Source: Sphingobacterium athyrii
GTDB taxonomy: Bacteria; Bacteroidota; Bacteroidia; Sphingobacteriales; Sphingobacteriaceae
Assembly: GCF_003071065.1 (NCBI RefSeq)
Contig: NZ_QCXX01000007.1
Span: 186,669-250,668 of the forward strand
Length of the DNA stretch: 64,000 nucleotides
Direction of reading: 5' to 3'
Shown here: positions 17,609 through 26,429 of the stretch, piece after piece
How positions within the stretch are numbered: position 1 is the first letter of the stretch
Layout: each line of letters starts with the position of its first letter
The notes under the pieces: model-generated
What the model was told of the DNA's origin: nothing
The model's database searches: none
The model's input: the letters and a program-made list of their open reading frames with translations, nothing else
Program-made: the position numbers and the translations under genes

Positions 17609-19084
17609 TTATTGATCGAAGCTTTGATCTATTGCATTGGCTAATTTTTGGACAAAATAAAGTTTTACATTTTTATCTATCGCATTGATATTGTCCAGAT
17701 CAAGTAAGAGTGCAGGTATTTTTGCATTACGTAGAACAGCGTGTTTCGTACTAACCTGAGGCCTGCTTACCTGCAATCCATTTTGTTGAAATTTCTGATC
17801 TAGGCTAAATGCAAACCTATGATTATGCTGTTCAAGCACATTATTAGTAACCCCTGATTGGTACAAAATCCGAATCGGGAGCATCTCTTTTGTTTCTATG
17901 CGATCAAAATGAATGGAAAGAAATAAATCCCCTTCCAAATTGGATCGTTCCTTCAACGTTTTAAACTCGTCACCTGCACGCGATAGTAACACTTTATATC
18001 CTTTACGCTCTAATTCCTGCTTCAAAAGCAAACAAGTCTCCCAAGTCAACGACTTTTCCGTCAATCCAGAAAAGGCTGTGGCTCCCACATCTTTTCCTCC
18101 ATGTCCTGGATCTAAGACAATAGTTTTTATAACTCCTCCTTTTTCGGAATGAAAAATGGAGTACCACGAGCTCCGCGGTGGATTGATAAACGAATAAAAC
18201 AATAGTAAAAAACATAAGACCGGAACAGCCAATATGTATTTCCATTTTGATCGGGCAGAAGATGGTTTAGACATCATTACCTGGACACGTTCTACCAGCT
18301 CATGCTGGTTATTAAACAAACTGCTCTGTAATCCGATCGGCTTTTCTTCCTGCGAAAAGGCAAGCAAAAAGCGAGCATAGCCGCTTTTCCCGTAGGTATC
18401 AGCCAAAATACGATCGACTTGATATTCATGAGTCAGGTACAGTTGCCCACGCAGCCAATAAATTAGTGGGTTCAACCAAAAAAGGCAACGAAAAAATTCG
18501 ATAACCCATTTATCCAGACGATGCTTGAATAAAATATGTTGGCTCTCATGTTCAAAAATTAACTGCCCTGCCGCCGTATCGAGCAACTGCTCCTCCATAA
18601 CGATAACGTGTTGTACAGAACAGTTTATATATTGATCAAATGGATCTACGATGATAAATCCCCTATATTCACGCGGGTGCAACTGTCTAATTCTCCTACG
18701 TAATGTATTGTAGCGCACGATACAACGAAGTAACAGCAAGACTGTACCGAGTAGATAGAGATAAGCAATCCAATGACCAAGCGAAATTGAGCTCCACAGC
18801 GAATCGGCCATTTCTACTTCCGTGAATAGATCTCCGCCTGCTTGTAAGGTGTTTAATACTTGCCCGACCTCAGCAACTTCTGGGGCTGTAGTTACCGACG
18901 AAAAGAATAATTCCGCTATGCGAAATTTACCAAATGGCAATAGCAAGCTCAACAAACAGATTCCGATCAAATAATAACGGTTCCATTGAAAAAAAGAAAG
19001 ACCTTTGATCACCAGAAAATAAAGGGCCGCTCCCAGCATTAGACTACAATTGACCTCAAACAGATAATAAAGTATATTATTCAT
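17609..19084 (-). CDS. BlaR1-type M56 membrane peptidase fused to an amidase_3-like domain
   Basis: A 491-aa two-part protein. Residues 1-300: BlaR1/MecR1-like membrane peptidase with helices near 5-28, 36-52, 104-124 and 283-300; zinc motif HESQH at 179-183 and third ligand Glu 220 (THEYQVDR). Residues 318-485: an N-acetylmuramoyl-L-alanine amidase (Amidase_3) fold with DPGHGGKDVGA (His 328), Glu 343 and LFLSIH (His 392), the three zinc ligands. The usual catalytic Glu near the end is Asp 462 (PALLLDLDNI). In BlaR1 the C-terminal domain is periplasmic and binds beta-lactams; here a peptidoglycan amidase-like domain takes that place. The start MNNILYYLF at 19084 overlaps the repressor stop (ATGAATAA); an ATG 10 codons upstream is less likely. 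Confidence 0.85.
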   Translation of the reverse strand: MNNILYYLFEVNCSLMLGAALYFLVIKGLSFFQWNRYYLIGICLLSLLLPFGKFRIAELFFSSVTTAPEVAEVGQVLNTLQAGGDLFTEVEMADSLWSSISLGHWIAYLYLLGTVLLLLRCIVRYNTLRRRIRQLHPREYRGFIIVDPFDQYINCSVQHVIVMEEQLLDTAAGQLIFEHESQHILFKHRLDKWVIEFFRCLFWLNPLIYWLRGQLYLTHEYQVDRILADTYGKSGYARFLLAFSQEEKPIGLQSSLFNNQHELVERVQVMMSKPSSARSKWKYILAVPVLCFLLLFYSFINPPRSSWYSIFHSEKGGVIKTIVLDPGHGGKDVGATAFSGLTEKSLTWETCLLLKQELERKGYKVLLSRAGDEFKTLKERSNLEGDLFLSIHFDRIETKEMLPIRILYQSGVTNNVLEQHNHRFAFSLDQKFQQNGLQVSRPQVSTKHAVLRNAKIPALLLDLDNINAIDKNVKLYFVQKLANAIDQSFDQ

Positions 19085-19448
19085 GATCTTCATTCTTTTT
19101 GATGAGTTCTTCAATCTTCTGTATATCTTCAGCCGAAAGTTTCTTCTCCTTTACCATAAAAGACAGGAGGTTTTCGACGGAATCGTCGAAGTAGTTATCC
19201 AGTACCCTCGAAAATGAAAATTTTCTATATTGCATTTTCGAAATCAATGGATAGTATTGATAAGTCTTTCCAAAAGCCTTATAACCTACATAACCTTTCT
19301 TTTCCAGTATTCTAACAATCGAGGAGACTGTATTGTAAGGGATTGAATTGGTGGGATCCAAGTACTCTATGACATCTTTGACAAAGACCTCCTTTAGATG
19401 CCAGATTACTTGCATGACTTCTTCTTCTTTTTTTGTTAGTTCTTCCAT
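19077..19448 (-). CDS. BlaI/MecI-family transcriptional repressor
   Basis: A 123-aa winged-helix repressor. It starts MEELTKKEEEVMQVIWHLKEVFVKDVIEYL, and the recognition region SIPYNTVSSIVRILEKKGYVGYKAFGKTYQYYPLIS matches BlaI/MecI. Such repressors dimerise on TACA/TGTA palindromes and are cleaved when the paired membrane peptidase is triggered. It is translationally coupled to the BlaR1-amidase gene (8-nt overlap). A near-consensus -7 box, CATCTTTA, lies 4 nt before its ATG, and a repeated operator-like sequence lies just upstream at 19461-19523. Confidence 0.92.
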   Translation of the reverse strand: MEELTKKEEEVMQVIWHLKEVFVKDVIEYLDPTNSIPYNTVSSIVRILEKKGYVGYKAFGKTYQYYPLISKMQYRKFSFSRVLDNYFDDSVENLLSFMVKEKKLSAEDIQKIEELIKKNEDHE

Positions 19449-19460
19449 AACATAAAGATG

Positions 19461-19523
19461 AAACTTATTTTTCAGTTATACAACTTATTTTTCAGTTTTT
19501 AAACTGGAAAATAAGTTGTATAA
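19461..19523. promoter_or_regulatory. BlaI operator-like triple repeat
   Basis: Three copies of a 15-nt core, ACTTATTTTTCAGTT or variant: two direct (19463-19477, 19483-19497) and one inverted. Arms 19476-19498 and 19501-19523 form a 23-bp inverted repeat with one mismatch and a 2-nt loop; the outer ends read TATACAACTT / AAGTTGTATA, containing the TACA/TGTA words of BlaI/MecI operators. It sits where the -33 region of the repressor promoter should be, so autoregulation is likely. Confidence 0.75.
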
Positions 19524-19561
19524 TGAATTTCAATAAAAAAAGAATACCTAGAGGTTTATTT

Positions 19562-19672
19562 TTACTTCTTTAATAATCTCGAAAAAAAGAAATATGCAGC
19601 CATTAAGAAAATGATAATAACAATAAGGACGACAATCTCCTGAGCGCCTATCCCCCAGTTCATACTATTCAT
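19562..19672 (-). CDS. 36-aa single-span membrane peptide
   Basis: Small ORF ATG 19672 to TAA 19562: a short polar N-terminus (MNSMNWGIGAQE), one hydrophobic helix (IVVLIVIIIFLMAAYFFF) and a basic end (SRLLKK). Layout is that of a single-pass inner-membrane peptide. It starts 16 nt after the end of the epimerase gene, so it is probably translated from the same transcript. Function unknown; no known family recognised. Real coding status needs comparison with relatives. Confidence 0.5.
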   Translation of the reverse strand: MNSMNWGIGAQEIVVLIVIIIFLMAAYFFFSRLLKK

Positions 19673-19688
19673 ATCTTCCGTATATAAG

Positions 19689-20786
19689 TTAAATCACCCA
19701 TTTTTCACAGCCATCCAGAAATGCCTGGTCTATATCTGCGCCAATCCCCGGTTCGTCCGATATATGGATTTTGTACCCGTCATATTGAATCCCACCGATG
19801 ACCGGATCCTCTAGGTGCCCAACCATGCAAGTATCTAAATCAAAGAATTTGACATTGGGAGCCGCATAGGCGAAATGGACTTTAGCGGCTAATGCTAAAC
19901 GAGACTCCAACATCCCCCCGATCATACAGTTAATACCATATTCCGCAGCAACGTTATTAATTCTCAAAGCTTCTTGGATCCCCCCTGATTTCGAAAACTT
20001 AATATTGATGTAATCACAGGCATCTGCTTTACAAAGTCGTTCCGCATCATGATGCGAATAGACCGACTCATCAGCCATAATTGGGACGATCGTCTCTGTG
20101 CGCAATTGAGGTAACAGTTCATCATTCCAGGTCCGCATAGGCTGCTCACAAAATTGAATTTTAAACGGTTCTAAGCCCTGTAAGGCTTCCACTGCCTCTT
20201 CGTAGGACCAGCCTTGGTTTGCATCAATCCGAATAGGCATCTCAAATCCGACCGCTTTACGAATTTCACGAATACGAGCCACGTCTGTTTTCGGATCCTT
20301 TCCCAGTTTGACCTTCAACATAACTGCCCCCTCATCCTGCAGACGCTTAGCTTTCATTGCCATCTCCTCCGGAGACGCTATACCCAGCGTTATATCCGTG
20401 GTTATCTCCCTTGTGGTTCCTTTTAAAAATTGATAAAGAGGTAAACCAGCATGTTTGGCTGCCAAGTCATGCAATGCGACATCAAAAGCAGATTTGATCG
20501 TTCGATTTCCTGCAATATACAAATCCAGTTCAGCCAGTCGTTCGGCGATGGCCAGCGGATCCTTTCCTTTCCAGATCTTAGCAAAATCACGTGCCAAAAC
20601 CAGACAGGTATCCTGTGTTTCTCCCACGATCATGGGGAACGCAGAGCATTCACCGACACCGTAGATTCCAGTATCGGTATGTACACGTATAAAAGTATTC
20701 TGAGCATAATCCATGGTTCCGGTCGCAATAACAAATGGTTCCATCGGAATGCTGAGCCGGTATATCTCAATTTCAGTTATTTTCAT
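19689..20786 (-). CDS. dipeptide epimerase, L-Ala-D/L-Glu type (enolase superfamily)
   Basis: A 365-aa enolase-superfamily enzyme, muconate-lactonizing subgroup. Catalytic features: KVKLGK (Lys pair, near residue 162), DANQGW (metal Asp, near 193), CEQPM (Glu) and ADESV (Asp), plus KFSKSGG (Lys near 268) and GGMLESRLAL. These fit epimerases that turn L-Ala-D-Glu from murein into L-Ala-L-Glu, allowing its use as nutrient. Exact dipeptide specificity is inferred. It lies next to the BlaR1-amidase operon, consistent with peptidoglycan use. A near-consensus TAACTTTC lies 4 nt before the ATG. Confidence 0.88.
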   Translation of the reverse strand: MKITEIEIYRLSIPMEPFVIATGTMDYAQNTFIRVHTDTGIYGVGECSAFPMIVGETQDTCLVLARDFAKIWKGKDPLAIAERLAELDLYIAGNRTIKSAFDVALHDLAAKHAGLPLYQFLKGTTREITTDITLGIASPEEMAMKAKRLQDEGAVMLKVKLGKDPKTDVARIREIRKAVGFEMPIRIDANQGWSYEEAVEALQGLEPFKIQFCEQPMRTWNDELLPQLRTETIVPIMADESVYSHHDAERLCKADACDYINIKFSKSGGIQEALRINNVAAEYGINCMIGGMLESRLALAAKVHFAYAAPNVKFFDLDTCMVGHLEDPVIGGIQYDGYKIHISDEPGIGADIDQAFLDGCEKWVI

Positions 20787-21010
20787 GTCAGAAAGTTAAT
20801 GAAAATTAAGATAAAAGTTGCTATCAAAAATTAGTAAAAGCAGCTTATCATATCTGTCTATATTGTTAAAAAGACACATCAACCTCTCCCAAAAACAAAC
20901 AGCAGATTGTGCTGAATAACTAGCAGCTCGGCCTTCAAAACTGTCCGGGTCGCTAGATCGTACTGAACGCAACCATCTGAACATGTGGCCAACCTCAAAG
21001 CCAAGCTCCT

Positions 21011-21132
21011 CTAATACTCTGCCATACACATCGGTTTTTCTTCGATGGCATTGATTTCCGCTAAATCAAAATAGGTCGATACCAGATTATTGAGTACTTT
21101 AAGTTCCTTCTACGCGCAGATAGTTCTTGGGG
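21011..21132 (-). pseudogene. decayed RhuM-family fragment
   Basis: On the minus strand, 21109-21011 translates to 32 residues (VLNNLVSTYFDLAEINAIEE is the core) matching the conserved C-terminal part of RhuM-like proteins as I know them, then hits a stop. The preceding residues (PKNYLR) lie in another frame at about 21132-21109, so there is a frameshift. There is no start codon and no N-terminal domain. The remaining sequence of the 20787-21243 gap includes an open 77-codon minus frame at 21029-20796 with no recognisable protein. Remnant of an accessory gene. Confidence 0.55.
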
Positions 21133-21243
21133 ATCAACCCTATACACAATTCTATCCATTGAGTTTCGTGTTCAGTCTTTCTAATACCCCAATATTTAAC
21201 CAATTATAGAAAAACTTCATATCCAAATCCGTATTTTCGTATC

Positions 21244-24200
21244 ATGGATATTCAGTTCAGCCCCTTCAACACTTTTATACAGAAGAATACTACAGCGCGC
21301 ACACGCGATAAATATGCAGATTCTAGGATAGTGAAAATTGATGTACAGGATTGTTATATCAAGGCACGGGTAAGAGGTACCAGTACGTACAGTATTGAAA
21401 TTTACTACGATAAGTTCCAAGTTTTCGACGCCCACTGTACCTGCCCGTATGATAATGGCGGGTATTGCAAACACATCGTTAATGTACTGGTAAATGCCGA
21501 TCGACATTTAAGGAGCTTAGATACACAATCTTTTCTATTTCCTGAAGAAACGACCACAGAATTAAACATTACAAAAAAAGATAAAACATTTACTCTCGCT
21601 AACAGCGATATACTTACAACTCCACAATTAAGTTCGAACACTTTCCCAAAAAGTCGAAGATATAACGCGGTTAGAATGAATTTACATGCAGCTCAATACA
21701 ATATCAACGAGTTAAATGGAAAAATAATTGCTTACCAAGGCTATCAGGTCCAAAACCTTAATATTAGCATCGTTCAACAAGACAATGATTTGCTCTTGAC
21801 CTGTGACTGTTCCAATGACAGCAATCGAATATGTGAACACCTCGATTTTGCGGTCAGTGAAATAAAAAGAGAAAAGTTGCTCCAATTACCTTTCAACGTA
21901 TCGGAACGTCATAAGATATTAGCTAACAAGGCTAAGGAGGATGGATGGAGCGAAATAAAAGACTATGATACGTTTTTTAAAATCTACATGGAGGGAAAAA
22001 AAATCCATATAGCCCCCAGAATCAATGTATTGTCCTACAATCAGTTTTTAACAAGCCGATTCAAAGAAAGAATATTTCCTGGCATTAACCTTCCTACTGA
22101 AACCAAAGAGGAATTTCAGGAGTTTATCATTATAGAAAGACAGCCTTATCAGGACTACTTCAAATTTAGTTTAGCTCAAAGCAAGGTGACTAAAAATGGA
22201 ACCATGAAAGCCCCGGTTACTTTTAATAATTCACTACAGACCCGTGTCAAACGAGCACAAAGCAATGAAGAAATCGCATTTTATAGTTCATTGATGATGG
22301 GCAACTCGGAAGACAAGCGATCCTTAGGAATAGATTATTATAAAGATATTATCAAAAACCCACTAGGTTTAGAATTCTTTCTGTTATTGCCGGCCCGCTA
22401 TTCAGACAAAATAAACCTTAAGCACTTACACTCATACAGGCTACAGCAATCCCCTATAAGTATAAAGATATCAGTCAAGGAAGATGGCGATTATTATCGC
22501 ATTGAATGTCACATAGAGGTCGAAAGGAAAATGATAGCCTACCACGAAGTTGAGTTATTTGATTATATCTTTACCTATAAAGAAACCTTGTACTGCCTCA
22601 ACAAAGAAAGCGAAAGAAATGTATTGCGATTTTTTGAAGAAAATGGCTCGCATGTCTTTATTCAAAAACACCAACTTGAGTCCTTTCAATCTGAATTTTT
22701 AGGCCCTTTAGAAAATATTGTAACAGTAAGCTATAGTTTCATTAAACCTGCATCAAAAACAATGATCAAGCAAAATGGATTTGATCAAATTAACAAACAA
22801 CTGATCTACCTATCCGAACTTAATGATTTTATTTTAATAACACCAGCAGTTGCCTATGGTGACACAGAAATTCCACTACTTTCCAAGCGAACTTTATATA
22901 TCAAACAGGCTGATGGCACGTGCTATGACGCTGAGCGCGATAACCTCTTAGAGCAAAAAGCCCTTGATAGTATACAAGCACAGCACAAAAGTTTTAGCGA
23001 TGTACCACAGACCGAATTCTACTATCTCCATAAAAGAGAATTTCTGGACAGCGGTTGGTTCATCGATGCATTCGAAGCTTGGCGTCAAGCAGGTTTTACT
23101 ATACTCGGATTTAACAAGCTAAGAAACAATGTCTATAATCAACATAAAATAACTGTAAAAAACAGTCTAAAATCCGGCATCGATTGGTTTGATATAGAAA
23201 CTGATATATCCTTTGGAGACCAGCAGGTTACACTCAGACAACTACAAAAGTCTGTACTCAACAAATCTCGATATATTGAACTGAGTGATGGAACGCAGGG
23301 CATTTTACCGCAAACATGGATTGAAAAATTTGAGCGATATTTCCGTGCAGGAGAAATAAAGGAGGGCAGTATCCGCGTGCACAAAAGTAATTTTCAGCTC
23401 ATTGATGAGCTGTTTGAAAACGAGATATTAACGCAGGATGTTCAGCTCGAACTCAGTCAATATCGTAAGAAACTCGCTGAATTTCATTCGATCCAACAAG
23501 TCAAGGTTCCTATAAAGCTAAAAGCCAAACTTCGGGATTATCAGAAAGAAGGGCTTAACTGGTTGAATTTTTTAAGCGAATTCAACTTTGGAGGTTGTTT
23601 GGCAGATGATATGGGCTTGGGTAAAACCATCCAGATCATTACCTACATATTGAGTCAGCATGAAAAAGGCAACATGGCTCCTAACCTAGTTGTTCTTCCG
23701 ACTTCATTGTTATTCAATTGGCAAAAAGAAATAGAAAAATTCGCCCCTCATCTCAAGTATGTAACATTATATGGGAGCGGCAGAAATACAGCACAGCTTG
23801 ATGTTAACAAATACCATCTTGTGCTTACCACCTATGGTACATTGTTATCGGATATTAGTTTTTTAAAGGAGCAATTTTTTAACATTATTGTCCTTGACGA
23901 ATCACAAGCAATTAAAAATCCAGAGTCGAAACGCTACAAAGCTGTGAAATTATTAAATGGTAGGCAGCGTCTTGTTTTAACAGGAACTCCTGTAGAGAAT
24001 AATACTTTTGATCTATTTGCGCAGCTTTCCTTTGCCATGCCAGGGTTGTTGGGTACGTCCAAGCGATTCACAACAGACTATTCCACACCTATCGACAAAT
24101 TCCAAGATAGTGAACGTGCAAAAGAGCTTCAACAAAAAATATATCCCTTTGTGTTACGCCGTACAAAAAAACAGGTTGCTACTGAACTACCTCCGAAAAC

Positions 24201-24906
24201 GGAAATAATCCACTACTGCGAAATGGGTGACGACCAAAAACGAATATATGACGCTTATAAGCTCGAATTTCAGAAATACTTAACCGGACTCAATGAAGAG
24301 GATATTCAGTCTTCGAGTCTTCATATCTTACAGGGAATAACCAAATTAAGACAGATTTGCAATTCTCCATCCCTGCTTAGCGACGAAGAATATTACGGAG
24401 AGGATTCTGCAAAGATCAAGGAGTTGATCCATCAAATAAAAGCGCTTAAAGATGCACATAAAATATTAGTTTTTTCTCAGTTTGTCGAGATGCTGGATCT
24501 TATAAAGAAGCAACTTGAACAAGCAGATATAGGATATACTTACCTCACAGGCAAGACAAAAAACAGAGAACATGAAGTTGAACAGTTTCAAGAAGATGAA
24601 TCAGTACGTGTTTTTCTCATTAGTCTAAAAGCGGGAGGAACAGGCTTGAATCTTACACAGGCTGAGTATGTCTTTTTGGTAGACCCATGGTGGAACCCTG
24701 CAGTAGAAAATCAGGCCATAGATCGAGCTTACCGAATAGGTCAGCAACACAAAGTAATTGCTATACGACTCATAACTCCTGATTCAATAGAAGAGAAAAT
24801 CATGGAATTACAACAGCGCAAACGTCAATTGGCAGATGAATTAATCCATACCGACAATAGCATCTTGAAGTCACTGAAAAAGAATGATTTGATTAATTTG
24901 CTTTAA
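21244..24906 (+). CDS. SNF2-family helicase with two SWIM zinc fingers
   Basis: A 1220-aa protein. SWIM finger 1: Cys65, Cys67, Cys75, His77 (CTCPYDNGGYCKH). A second SWIM-like set at Cys187, Cys189, Cys197, His199 (CDCSNDSNRICEH). After a long linker, the SNF2 ATPase: DYQKEGLNWLNFL, LADDMGLGKT (near 790), DESQ (near 885), then the C-terminal helicase lobe with VFSQF, GGTGLNLTQA and DRAYRIGQQHKV (to about 1180). These enzymes remodel or translocate on DNA; bacterial ones are linked to transcription and sometimes defence. The target is unknown. A near-consensus TATTTTCG ends 4 nt before the ATG. Neighbours are a RhuM remnant and an AAA ATPase, so the block may be accessory. Confidence 0.92.
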   Translation: MDIQFSPFNTFIQKNTTARTRDKYADSRIVKIDVQDCYIKARVRGTSTYSIEIYYDKFQVFDAHCTCPYDNGGYCKHIVNVLVNADRHLRSLDTQSFLFPEETTTELNITKKDKTFTLANSDILTTPQLSSNTFPKSRRYNAVRMNLHAAQYNINELNGKIIAYQGYQVQNLNISIVQQDNDLLLTCDCSNDSNRICEHLDFAVSEIKREKLLQLPFNVSERHKILANKAKEDGWSEIKDYDTFFKIYMEGKKIHIAPRINVLSYNQFLTSRFKERIFPGINLPTETKEEFQEFIIIERQPYQDYFKFSLAQSKVTKNGTMKAPVTFNNSLQTRVKRAQSNEEIAFYSSLMMGNSEDKRSLGIDYYKDIIKNPLGLEFFLLLPARYSDKINLKHLHSYRLQQSPISIKISVKEDGDYYRIECHIEVERKMIAYHEVELFDYIFTYKETLYCLNKESERNVLRFFEENGSHVFIQKHQLESFQSEFLGPLENIVTVSYSFIKPASKTMIKQNGFDQINKQLIYLSELNDFILITPAVAYGDTEIPLLSKRTLYIKQADGTCYDAERDNLLEQKALDSIQAQHKSFSDVPQTEFYYLHKREFLDSGWFIDAFEAWRQAGFTILGFNKLRNNVYNQHKITVKNSLKSGIDWFDIETDISFGDQQVTLRQLQKSVLNKSRYIELSDGTQGILPQTWIEKFERYFRAGEIKEGSIRVHKSNFQLIDELFENEILTQDVQLELSQYRKKLAEFHSIQQVKVPIKLKAKLRDYQKEGLNWLNFLSEFNFGGCLADDMGLGKTIQIITYILSQHEKGNMAPNLVVLPTSLLFNWQKEIEKFAPHLKYVTLYGSGRNTAQLDVNKYHLVLTTYGTLLSDISFLKEQFFNIIVLDESQAIKNPESKRYKAVKLLNGRQRLVLTGTPVENNTFDLFAQLSFAMPGLLGTSKRFTTDYSTPIDKFQDSERAKELQQKIYPFVLRRTKKQVATELPPKTEIIHYCEMGDDQKRIYDAYKLEFQKYLTGLNEEDIQSSSLHILQGITKLRQICNSPSLLSDEEYYGEDSAKIKELIHQIKALKDAHKILVFSQFVEMLDLIKKQLEQADIGYTYLTGKTKNREHEVEQFQEDESVRVFLISLKAGGTGLNLTQAEYVFLVDPWWNPAVENQAIDRAYRIGQQHKVIAIRLITPDSIEEKIMELQQRKRQLADELIHTDNSILKSLKKNDLINLL

Positions 24907-25053
24907 ATTCTATTGAGAAGCCAACGCATATTTTGTAGATTGAAGCATCGAATTATTTTGATCTATTTTTTAACAACACTTATTAATACAGTCAGGATAT
25001 TTCACAGAGATAATACTTCGTTAGGGATTCAGGATTTGACCCAAGAAATATCC

Positions 25054-25122
25054 TACATAAAAATGTATAAAACAACAAAAACTCGTACATAAAAATGTAT
25101 AAAACAACAAAAACTCGTACAT
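25054..25122. repeat. 32-bp tandem repeat (two copies) upstream of AAA ATPase
   Basis: Identical copies at 25054-25085 and 25086-25117, followed by five bases of a third (TACAT). Each copy begins with the palindrome TACAT-AAAA-ATGTA and ends AACAAAAACTCG. The second copy ends 25 nt before the ATG of the ATPase, close to its -33 region; an operator or autoregulatory site is possible. Confidence 0.85.
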
Positions 25123-25130
25123 ATTTTTTG

Positions 25131-25138
25131 TAAATTTG
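25131..25138 (+). promoter_or_regulatory. -7 promoter box TAAATTTG of the AAA ATPase gene
   Basis: Perfect TAnnTTTG, 4 nt before the ATG at 25143; predicts a leaderless transcript. Confidence 0.5.
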
Positions 25139-25142
25139 TAGT

Positions 25143-26429
25143 ATGAAAAGAGATTTATATCACAAACTACAGTCTTGGAAATTTAGAAAGGATCGTAAAC
25201 CACTGATTATTCAAGGTGCACGGCAGGTGGGCAAAACATGGCTTATGCGCCACTTTGGAGAGGCCTCGTATCCTAAGGTAGCATATGTGAACATGGAAAG
25301 CAACCCCTTGATAAAAAATCTTTTTACAACTGACTTTGATATAGACCGCATCATCTTGGGCTTACAGATAGAAACTGGTGTTTCCATCGACGCCGACACC
25401 TTGCTAATATTTGATGAGATACAGGAAGCTCCCGAAGCCATTACTTCCTTGAAGTACTTTCATGAAAATGCACCACAATACGATATTATCTGTGCAGGCT
25501 CCCTTCTAGGAGTAGCATTGCATAGTCACAGATCCTTTCCAGTAGGCAAAGTAGAATTCATGGATCTTTACCCGTTATCATTCACAGAGTTTCTGACAGC
25601 TATAGGCGAAGACACATTGGTACAATTGCTCAACAGCAAAAACTGGTCGATGATCAACAGTTTCGCTCCCAGACTACAAGAATGGCTACGTCATTATTAT
25701 TATATCGGAGGTATGCCCGAAGTCGTGAACACATTTGTAAACAATAAAAACCATGAAGAAGTTAGGGCAGTCCAAAAAAGAATATTAGCAGCTTATGAAC
25801 AGGACTTTTCAAAACATGCTCCACACGACATCGTACCACGTATACGACTATTATGGAATACTATACCAGCACAACTTATAAAAGAAAATAAGAAGTTCAT
25901 CTATGGCATCATACGTCAAGGTGCTCGAGCCAAAGACTATGAATTAGCCATGGCATGGCTGATCGACTGCGGTCTGATACACAAAGTGCATAATATCACT
26001 AAACCAGCGATTCCATTAAAAGCATACGAGGATTTCAGTGCATTCAAACTATTCTTGGTCGATGTAGGCCTACTTGCTGCAATGACAGATCTGGATGCCC
26101 ATACATTGTTAGAAGGTAATGTCATTTTTCAAGAGTTTAAGGGGGCGCTAACCGAGCAATATGTACTTCAACAATTCATAACGCGGGACGATCTAAACAT
26201 CTACTATTGGTCCCCCGATAATTCCAGAGCCGAGATAGACTTCCTCCTCCAATATAAAGGAGATGTTATCCCCGTGGAAGTGAAGGCTGAAGAAAATCTA
26301 CAGGCCAAAAGCCTACGTGTCTATGTCGATAAGTTCAAACCGCAAACAGCTATACGAACATCCATGAGCAACTATAGACAAGAAGATTGGATGGTGAATA
26401 TTCCCCTATTTGCAATATCTACAATATAG
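25143..26429 (+). CDS. AAA ATPase with DUF4143 (possible nuclease-like C-terminus)
   Basis: A 428-aa protein of the prokaryotic AAA-14/DUF4143 family. Walker A GARQVGKT (residues 25-32), Walker B LLIFDEIQ (residues 87-94) and sensor-1-like CAGSLLG near 120. The C-terminal DUF4143 part ends with EIDFLLQYKGDVIPVEVKAEE, a D/E...ExK pattern seen in PD-(D/E)xK folds, which may be catalytic or structural. Members occur as single mobile-looking genes with unknown targets; toxin-antitoxin or defence roles have been guessed. Preceded by the 32-bp tandem repeat and a -7 box. Codon use appears AT-rich compared with gltB downstream. Confidence 0.88.
   Translation: MKRDLYHKLQSWKFRKDRKPLIIQGARQVGKTWLMRHFGEASYPKVAYVNMESNPLIKNLFTTDFDIDRIILGLQIETGVSIDADTLLIFDEIQEAPEAITSLKYFHENAPQYDIICAGSLLGVALHSHRSFPVGKVEFMDLYPLSFTEFLTAIGEDTLVQLLNSKNWSMINSFAPRLQEWLRHYYYIGGMPEVVNTFVNNKNHEEVRAVQKRILAAYEQDFSKHAPHDIVPRIRLLWNTIPAQLIKENKKFIYGIIRQGARAKDYELAMAWLIDCGLIHKVHNITKPAIPLKAYEDFSAFKLFLVDVGLLAAMTDLDAHTLLEGNVIFQEFKGALTEQYVLQQFITRDDLNIYYWSPDNSRAEIDFLLQYKGDVIPVEVKAEENLQAKSLRVYVDKFKPQTAIRTSMSNYRQEDWMVNIPLFAISTI

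Noticed and set aside
20796..21029. 77-codon minus frame as a complete small gene
   Set aside because: It covers decayed sequence next to the RhuM fragment in a different frame; no recognisable protein.
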